From Elusimicrobiota bacterium (GTDB lineage: Bacteria > Elusimicrobiota > Elusimicrobia > UBA1565 > JACRDR01): a stretch of 7,366 nucleotides of DNA. A program made the position numbers and the translations under genes. Position 1 is the stretch's first letter; every line of letters starts with the position of its first letter. Below are positions 1 to 4,205 of this stretch, one piece after another. Below the pieces are notes generated by a model, which did no database searches, was not told the DNA's origin, and saw only the letters and a program-made list of their open reading frames with translations. The DNA lies in contig JACRDR010000420.1 in assembly GCA_016212845.1 (NCBI GenBank), forward strand, positions 1 to 7,366. Reading direction: 5' to 3'.

Positions 1-617
1 CCGAATGCCTGCAGACCTGCAGCGGACAGCTGGCGGCCCACGGCGTCTGCATCGAAGCCAAGCACAAAGCCTTCCTGCAGGCCTGCGCGGATGAGCCGTG
101 GGGCCACGACTGCCAGGCCGGCTGCCGCGCCGGAGGCGAAACGGACGCCGAGGTCTGCGTGAAGGCGGCCGAGGATGCGAGGGCGCATGCCTGCCGGGGC
201 GGCTGGACCGGCGAGTGCCAGGGCGCCTGCGAAGGCGCGCCCGCCAGTCCGACCTGCTCGAACAAGCTCGCGCAGGCGGTCAGGGCCGCCTGCGGCGGCG
301 GGACCTCGAACTCTACTGGCCAAAGCGTCGCCGACACCGGCCGCAACCGCGACTGCGCCATCTTGTGCACCCGCTTCCCCGGCACGCCGGGGTGTCCCTC
401 CGCCCGAAACGGCGACCGGCCGGACGGAAACCCAAAGGACAACGGCGAGGACCTGAACCCGAACTCGCGGCCGGCGCCGCCGGGGTCGCCGAAGCCGAAC
501 CCCTGGGGAGAGGGCCAGAACCCCTGCGCCAATCCGTCCGGAGATTCCTGCAAGAACTACTGCGCGACGCCGGGCGCGAACCGGAATATCTGCCCGTTCG
601 GCTACGGGGGGGACTGA
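1..617 (+). CDS. Cysteine-rich repeat protein, 5' partial, unrecognised family
   Basis: The reading frame is open from base 3 to the TGA at 615-617, giving 204 visible residues; the true start lies left of the window. A GTG at 159 is in frame but would cut through the repeat pattern, so I do not use it. Nineteen cysteines are visible. Counting from base 3, Cys 2/6/16/28, 37/41/52/64 and 72/76/85/97 form three modules of pattern C-x3-C-x(8-10)-C-x11-C with an exact 35-residue period. A shorter C-x3-C-x8-C follows (118/122/131), then a Pro/Asn/Gly-rich linker (about 132-174), then a last C-x7-C-x3-C-x9-C module (175-197) that recurs twice in the next gene. There is no CxxCH haem motif. Such regular cysteine spacing usually means disulfide-stabilised repeats outside the cytoplasm, but no signal peptide is visible because the N-terminus is missing. 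Function unknown. The next gene starts 10 bases downstream, so they are probably one operon. Confidence 0.82.
   Translation, partial: ECLQTCSGQLAAHGVCIEAKHKAFLQACADEPWGHDCQAGCRAGGETDAEVCVKAAEDARAHACRGGWTGECQGACEGAPASPTCSNKLAQAVRAACGGGTSNSTGQSVADTGRNRDCAILCTRFPGTPGCPSARNGDRPDGNPKDNGEDLNPNSRPAPPGSPKPNPWGEGQNPCANPSGDSCKNYCATPGANRNICPFGYGGD
6..293 (+). repeat. Three tandem 105-bp (35-codon) cysteine modules
   Basis: Units begin at the TGC codons at 6, 111 and 216, exactly 105 bases apart. Each encodes C-x3-C-x(8-10)-C-x11-C, and the third is followed up to its fourth cysteine at 291-293. DNA similarity is limited but visible: 111-125 and 216-230 match at 13 of 15 bases. The repeat is therefore old and kept mainly at the level of cysteine spacing. 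More units may lie left of the window. Confidence 0.75.
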
Positions 618-618
618 C

Positions 619-623
619 GGAGG
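619..623 (+). promoter_or_regulatory. Ribosome binding site (GGAGG)
   Basis: A perfect GGAGG lies directly after the upstream TGA and four bases before the ATG at 628. It supports that ATG as the start of the second cysteine-rich gene. The spacing is slightly short. Its position in the 10-base gap between the two genes suggests they are translated from one message. Confidence 0.7.
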
Positions 624-627
624 TCTC

Positions 628-2076
628 ATGAACCGCGAACGCGCGAAGCAATTGGGAGCGGTGATCGCCTTGGCGGCTCTGGGCTTGGGCGGCGGCGCGG
701 GCATGCGCGCCTGGCGCGCGACGCACGGGGCGGGCGCCGGAAACGCCTCGGGCGACGGACGCGTGTTCGCCGGCGCGAAGCTCTCGCCGGCCGCCACGGG
801 CGCGTGGAACAAGCTTCTCGCCGCGCTCGGCCTTCACGGGGCCAAGACGTTTTCGACCGCCGACCTCGTCGCGCTCCTCTCCGGGCACGACACCGACCCG
901 GAGGCGCTCGCGTTCGCCGCGGAGTTCCGCCGCGATCCCCAGCTCATGGAGATCTGGGCGCAGTACGAGCGCGAGAACGACCTCGCCTGGCTCGCCCGCC
1001 GCCTCAGCGACTCCCGCGCGTTCACCGAGCTCCTCAACCGCCACGCCGACGATCCCCGGTTCATCGCCGTCGCGAACCTGCTGGCCGGCGAGCTCGATTC
1101 TTCTCTCGCGTACCGCCGCAATCAAGGAGACCCCGGCCAAGGCTTGGCGGTGAACCGGCCCCTGCACCCGTCGGGCGCCGCGAAGGAGACGGGTCCCGTC
1201 GCCGGCAAGGGCGCGGTCGGCTGGCAGCCGCCCGTACTCGCCGCTCTCGGGCCGAAGGGAAGCTCTCCGGTCCAAGCGGGCGCCGGACCCGAGCTCTTCG
1301 CCGCCGTGCAAACGGCGCCGGAAAAGGACGGCCAGCGCGGGGTCCAGGACGCGAAAACGCAGGCGGCAGGGCAAGAGCACCGAGTCGACTGGAAGCTCAA
1401 GGACACCGTCTCCAAGGCCGGACCCGACAAGGACATCCTCCACTACCTCGAGTCCCTATTCAAGTCGATGGCGAAGAGCGACCGGGACTATCTGATCGAC
1501 CAATGCGCCGGACACGGCAACTGCGATCCGACCGTGGCGTGCAACGCCAGCGCCGCCCTCTGGGAGTCCTGCACGAGGGCGTGCAAGGCCAATCCCCGCT
1601 GCACGATCCAGTTCCCGCCCGACCGGCCGGCGCCGAACCCCTGCGCGGATCCCGAAAGCCGGTCGTGCGCGCAATTCTGCAGCGCGAACCCCGGCGGCCC
1701 GGGCTGCATCTCGCACGCGTTGACCCCGAGCGACGGCGAACCGTCCGGCGCCGACGACCATGCCCAGCCGGACGGCACGCCCGAAGGCGGTCCCCCGCAA
1801 GGCTCCAACGGACTCACCGGCCAGCAGCTCATCGAAAAATGCACCGGCGGCGACATGCCTTCCTGCCGCCAGGTCTGCAACGGCAACCCGTTCATCATGC
1901 TCGCCGACTATTGCGCGGGGGTGCGCGCCGAGAACCACGAAGCGGACTGCCAGCGTCTCCCCTGCAACCCGGGCTGCCCGAACTTCAGCTCCGCGACCTG
2001 CAAGTGCCAGCGCGAGCCTTGCTCGCCGGGCTGCTCGAACGCCCCGTCGTGGTGCGGCGGCAGCGGGCGCAACTGA
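628..2076 (+). CDS. Exported cysteine-rich protein with helical N-terminal region, unrecognised family
   Basis: 482 residues, ATG start supported by GGAGG. Residues 1-7 are charged (R3, R5, K7) and 8-24 are hydrophobic and Ala/Gly/Leu-rich, as in a signal peptide or N-terminal membrane anchor; no clear cleavage site is seen. Residues about 50-165 look helical and charged. Residues about 166-260 are low-complexity Pro/Gly/Ala-rich, probably a flexible linker. All 22 cysteines fall in 293-476: C-x5-C-x5-C-x9-C-x3-C-x5-C (293-325), two C-x7-C-x3-C-x(8-11)-C modules (339-360 and 405-429) and a duplicated C-x4-C-x3-C unit (441-476). The first module matches the end of the upstream protein (N-P-C-A-N/D-P ... 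S-C-x3-C). There is no haem motif and no recognisable enzyme domain. I infer an exported or surface-anchored protein whose C-terminus is locked by disulfides or binds metal. It is probably the operon partner of the upstream gene. Function unknown. Confidence 0.85.
   Translation: MNRERAKQLGAVIALAALGLGGGAGMRAWRATHGAGAGNASGDGRVFAGAKLSPAATGAWNKLLAALGLHGAKTFSTADLVALLSGHDTDPEALAFAAEFRRDPQLMEIWAQYERENDLAWLARRLSDSRAFTELLNRHADDPRFIAVANLLAGELDSSLAYRRNQGDPGQGLAVNRPLHPSGAAKETGPVAGKGAVGWQPPVLAALGPKGSSPVQAGAGPELFAAVQTAPEKDGQRGVQDAKTQAAGQEHRVDWKLKDTVSKAGPDKDILHYLESLFKSMAKSDRDYLIDQCAGHGNCDPTVACNASAALWESCTRACKANPRCTIQFPPDRPAPNPCADPESRSCAQFCSANPGGPGCISHALTPSDGEPSGADDHAQPDGTPEGGPPQGSNGLTGQQLIEKCTGGDMPSCRQVCNGNPFIMLADYCAGVRAENHEADCQRLPCNPGCPNFSSATCKCQREPCSPGCSNAPSWCGGSGRN
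1642..1914 (+). repeat. Two copies of a C-x7-C-x3-C-x(8-11)-C module shared with the upstream gene
   Basis: Copies are encoded at 1642-1707 (Cys 339/347/351/360) and 1840-1914 (Cys 405/413/417/429), separated by a Pro/Gly/Asp-rich linker. A third copy is encoded at 525-593 in the upstream gene. The 525 and 1642 copies also share the 12-base string at 518-529 and 1635-1646 that encodes the N-P-C-A entry. This indicates common ancestry of the two proteins' modules. Confidence 0.65.
1948..2055 (+). repeat. Tandem duplication of a CQRxPCxPGC unit (57-bp period)
   Basis: The last part of the cysteine-rich protein encodes C-Q-R-L-P-C-N-P-G-C starting at 1948 and C-Q-R-E-P-C-S-P-G-C starting at 2005. 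They are 57 bases (19 codons) apart, and each is followed by a further cysteine 6-7 residues on. The similarity is clear in both protein and DNA, so this is a more recent duplication than the 35-residue repeat upstream. Confidence 0.65.
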
Positions 2077-2100
2077 GTCCGGTCCTCCGTCGAGCCAAAG

Positions 2101-2109
2101 TGATATACT
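2101..2109 (+). promoter_or_regulatory. Extended -10 promoter (TGATATACT) for the radical SAM gene
   Basis: TGn followed by TATACT (2104-2109) is a good extended -10 element and stands out in GC-rich DNA. No -35 box is visible at the usual distance, which an extended -10 does not require. The hexamer ends nine bases before the GTG at 2119, so transcription would start at about 2116-2119 and give a leaderless or nearly leaderless message. No Shine-Dalgarno sequence precedes the GTG, which agrees. Inferred from sequence only. Confidence 0.5.
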
Positions 2110-2118
2110 GACGTCGCC

Positions 2119-2778
2119 GTGGCCAAATCCGCCGACGCTCCGCACGAGACGACGACGCCCGTCTACCGCTACAAGGACGGCTTGTACGTCAACCTGACCA
2201 ACAAGTGCCCCACCGCGTGCCGCTTCTGCATCAAGTTCACGTGGAAGATGAAGTACCGGGGCTACGACTTGAAGCTCCGCGGGCATGAGCCGTCCATCGC
2301 CGAGGTGATGGCGGGCATGGAGGCGGAGGACCGCAAGCGGCCGTTCTCCGAGATCGTCTTCTGCGGCTACGGCGAGTCGACGTACCGGCTCGACGACATG
2401 ATCGCGATCTGCGCCGAAGTGAAGAAGCGCTGGCCGAAGGTCCGCCGCCGCCTCAACACGATCGGCCTCGGGGACGCGATCAACAAGCGCCCCATCTCGA
2501 AGGACCTCGCCCGCGGCCTCGACGCGGTCTCGGTAAGCATCAACACCGCCGACCCGAAGCAGTGGGAAGACATCGTGCAGCCGATGCCGGAGTTCAAGGC
2601 CACCGGCTTCGAAGCCGTAAAGCGCTTCATTCGCGAGTGCGCCGCCGCGATCCCGGACACCACCGTCACCGCGGTCGAGCAGCCCGGCGTCGACATCGAC
2701 GCCTGCCGCGTCCTCGCCGAGAGCCTCGGCGCCCGCTGGCGCGAACGTCCCTACCTGGACGAATACGAAGCCGGCTAG
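2119..2778 (+). CDS. Radical SAM protein, TatD-associated family
   Basis: 219 residues from a GTG to TAG. The radical SAM signature C-x3-C-x2-C is at Cys30, Cys34 and Cys37, preceded by Y-V-N-L-T-N-K, and would bind a 4Fe-4S cluster and S-adenosylmethionine. V-F-C-G-Y-G-E at 80-86 is the SAM-binding glycine motif; G-V-D-I-D-A-C at about 190-196 is also typical. The overall length and motif order fit the small radical SAM family usually found next to or fused with TatD nucleases (TIGR04038-type); its substrate is not known. Two usually conserved places differ: the residue after G-Y-G-E is Ser rather than Pro, and the T-N-G-like segment reads T-I-G (about 115-117). No TatD gene is in view. The GTG start is chosen because it places the N-terminus just ahead of the conserved V-Y-R-Y-K-D-G-L-Y-V-N-L segment and follows an extended -10. 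The protein is cytoplasmic. The E-set gene follows after 14 bases, probably on the same message. Confidence 0.88.
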   Translation: MAKSADAPHETTTPVYRYKDGLYVNLTNKCPTACRFCIKFTWKMKYRGYDLKLRGHEPSIAEVMAGMEAEDRKRPFSEIVFCGYGESTYRLDDMIAICAEVKKRWPKVRRRLNTIGLGDAINKRPISKDLARGLDAVSVSINTADPKQWEDIVQPMPEFKATGFEAVKRFIRECAAAIPDTTVTAVEQPGVDIDACRVLAESLGARWRERPYLDEYEAG

Positions 2779-2792
2779 CTGAAATCCCTCAC

Positions 2793-3263
2793 ATGTCCCG
2801 GGAGCCCGTCTCGCGAAGCAAAGCGGCCTTCTGGGCGCTCGTCGCGGCGTTCACGCTGCTCGCGGGCGTTCCGTCGATCGTATTGGTTCAGAATATCCAG
2901 CGCTATATCCGGTTCTTCACGGGCGTCGACCCGGGCGTGCTGAAGGCCACGACCACGCGCCATACGCCCCACCGGAACCGGCTCGACGAGGAGGGCGGCC
3001 TGCCCGCGATGCGCTTCGTCGAGTTCCGGTTCAAGGCCCCGCAGGCCAAGCAGGTCGCCTTGGGCGGAGACTTCAACCAGTGGCGTCCGGAGACGCTCCC
3101 GCTCGAGAAGGCGCAAGGCGGCTGGTGGCAGACGCTCCTCCCCCTTCCCCCGGGCCGCTACAGCTACCTCTTTCAAGTCGACGGCGAGTGGCGGCCCGAC
3201 CCCGACGCTTCCTTGACCGGCCGCTTCGAGGATCGCGCGGCCTCCCAGAAGGAAGTGAAGTAA
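2793..3263 (+). CDS. Membrane-anchored protein with glycogen-binding-like E-set (CBM48/AMPK) domain
   Basis: 156 residues from ATG to TAA. The frame is open further upstream, but the ATG at 2793 lies just after the previous stop and puts a charged N-terminus directly before the hydrophobic segment, so I prefer it. No strong ribosome binding site is seen. Residues 11-33 form one likely transmembrane helix. After a linker (34-70) comes an isoamylase/AMPK-type early-set domain at about 72-139: G-G-D-F-N-Q-W (91-97), W111/W112, P-G-R-Y-S-Y (120-125), and V-D-G-E-W with P-D-P (129-137). These are the hallmark residues of the family, which binds alpha-glucans. No catalytic domain is present. The basic N-terminus (R3, R8, K10) before the helix suggests the N-terminus stays inside and the E-set domain faces outside, which is odd for a domain normally bound to cytoplasmic glycogen. 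The ligand is not proven; the fold is also used for protein contacts. Probably cotranscribed with the radical SAM gene. Confidence 0.82.
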   Translation: MSREPVSRSKAAFWALVAAFTLLAGVPSIVLVQNIQRYIRFFTGVDPGVLKATTTRHTPHRNRLDEEGGLPAMRFVEFRFKAPQAKQVALGGDFNQWRPETLPLEKAQGGWWQTLLPLPPGRYSYLFQVDGEWRPDPDASLTGRFEDRAASQKEVK

Positions 3264-3270
3264 ACGGCGG

Positions 3271-4140
3271 CTAGACGCGGACGACCGGCGTGCCGAGCGC
3301 GCTCGCCACGAGCGCGGCCTCCGCGCACTCCGCGATGAGCGCCGGAGCCCGCTCCACCAGCGCCGTGAGCTCGGCGAAGCCGAGACGGCCCACGAGCGAG
3401 ACCGACGGCGACGTCATGCGGCGGCGGATCAGCTCCGATCGAGCCTCCTGCGGCGCGGGTCCCGCGAAGACGACCGTGACGCCTCCGCCCGCGAGCCTCC
3501 GGAGCGCCTCCGGCAGCGAGTCGGGCACCGCCTCCGCCTCGGCCGCGCCGGTCCAGATCAGCGCCCAAGGGCGGCCGCGAGGCAGCGCGAGGTCCTCCAG
3601 CAGATGGTCGACGCCGCGGCGCGCGAGCTCCGGAACCTTGAGCGACAGCCGGTCATCGTCGGCGGCGCAGCCGACGCGCTCGACGAGCGCCAGTTGGCGA
3701 CGGACGTCGCCGAGCGGGACCGGACCGTCCGCGGCGCGGTCGGTGAGCAGCCGGAGCGCCTCGGGTCCGGCGTAGGCGAGCCTTCTCGGAATCCCCGCCA
3801 GGAAGCACAAGAGCGCCGCCGGGCGCGCGTCCTCCCCTTTGCGCGTGAAGACGACCGCGGCGTCGAAGCGGCGGCGCCTCAGGCGCTGCGCCAGCGCCCA
3901 ATCGCCGCCCTCCCGGCGCGCGGGGCCGCCCTCGGCCCACGGAGCGTCGTAGACGACGACCTCGTCGATCTCGGGGACCTGCCGCGCGGCGGGCGCCGCC
4001 TCGGGCGACGCCAGGAACGTCAGACGGCGTCCCGGAACGGCCCGCTTCAGCGCGCGCAGCGCGGGCGTGGCCGAAAGCAGCTCGGCCGGCCCTCCCCAAC
4101 GGGCGGCCAGCACGTCGCGCGCGTCCCTCCAATCCGGCAC
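3271..4140 (-). CDS. Degenerate, C-terminally short glycosyltransferase family 9 protein
   Basis: 289 residues from the GTG at 4140-4138 to TAG. The start gives an N-terminus W-R-D-A-R-D-V-L typical of many GT9 proteins; a second GTG at 4113-4111, with GGAGGG upstream, is an alternative giving 280 residues. The frame runs further upstream through the LysM gene, but that part is a shadow. GT9 (heptosyltransferase-like) features: A-T-P-A-L-R-A-L-K (24-32), P-A-A-L-L-C-F-L-A-G-I-P-R-R-L (107-121), V-R-R-Q-L (146-150) and A-L-G-T-P-V-V (281-287). Active members add sugars from nucleotide donors to envelope glycans. Key places are altered: the N-terminal G-D (Asp13 in WaaC) is A-E (19-20); the K-x-W-P stretch after the central glycine reads E-A-V-P (203-206); and the N-D-S/T-G-P-M-H motif reads E-C-A-E-A-A-L (271-277). 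The protein stops right after G-T-P-V-V, without the usual C-terminal end. I infer a pseudo-glycosyltransferase or a decaying gene. It follows the LysM gene by 65 bases and converges on the E-set gene. Confidence 0.75.
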   Translation of the reverse strand: MPDWRDARDVLAARWGGPAELLSATPALRALKRAVPGRRLTFLASPEAAPAARQVPEIDEVVVYDAPWAEGGPARREGGDWALAQRLRRRRFDAAVVFTRKGEDARPAALLCFLAGIPRRLAYAGPEALRLLTDRAADGPVPLGDVRRQLALVERVGCAADDDRLSLKVPELARRGVDHLLEDLALPRGRPWALIWTGAAEAEAVPDSLPEALRRLAGGGVTVVFAGPAPQEARSELIRRRMTSPSVSLVGRLGFAELTALVERAPALIAECAEAALVASALGTPVVRV

Positions 4141-4146
4141 GAGTCG

Positions 4147-4155
4147 AAGGTAGCA
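4147..4155 (-). promoter_or_regulatory. Possible extended -10 element before the GT9 gene
   Basis: On the minus strand, TG (4155-4154), one base, then TACCTT (4152-4147) fits TGn-TAnnnT and lies six bases before the GTG at 4140. No -35 box is visible and no Shine-Dalgarno sequence precedes that GTG. The layout resembles the stronger element before the radical SAM gene and suggests a leaderless start. Weak on its own; a match this loose occurs by chance. Confidence 0.25.
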
Positions 4156-4205
4156 CGAAGGCGGGAAAAGGCGGATGCGGGGCGAGTGAACTTCCTGCGT
4201 AGAGC

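Noticed and set aside
6..293. CRISPR-like or other DNA-level repeat
   Set aside because: The 105-base periodicity is coding; DNA identity between units is limited to short stretches and there are no spacers.
98..631. 177-codon + strand frame over the first cysteine-rich gene
   Set aside because: Arg-rich shifted frame; the alternative frame has a 35-residue cysteine period that chance would not produce.
313..1443. 376-codon open frame on the - strand across both cysteine-rich genes
   Set aside because: It spans two genes that have their own start signal and ordered cysteine spacing; its own sequence is Arg/Gly-rich without motifs.
1..2076. Multihaem cytochrome reading of the cysteine-rich genes
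   Set aside because: No CxxCH is present; the cysteines follow C-x3-C and longer spacings.
804..2111. 435-codon + strand frame overlapping the second cysteine-rich gene
   Set aside because: Very Arg/Pro-rich, typical of a shifted frame in GC-rich DNA; no start signal and no domain.
1456..2286. 276-codon - strand frame running into the radical SAM gene
   Set aside because: Overlaps two supported genes; low-complexity Ala/Arg/Val content.
3261..3273. Bidirectional terminator between the convergent genes
   Set aside because: Only seven bases separate the stop codons and no hairpin with T-tracts is visible in or near the gap.
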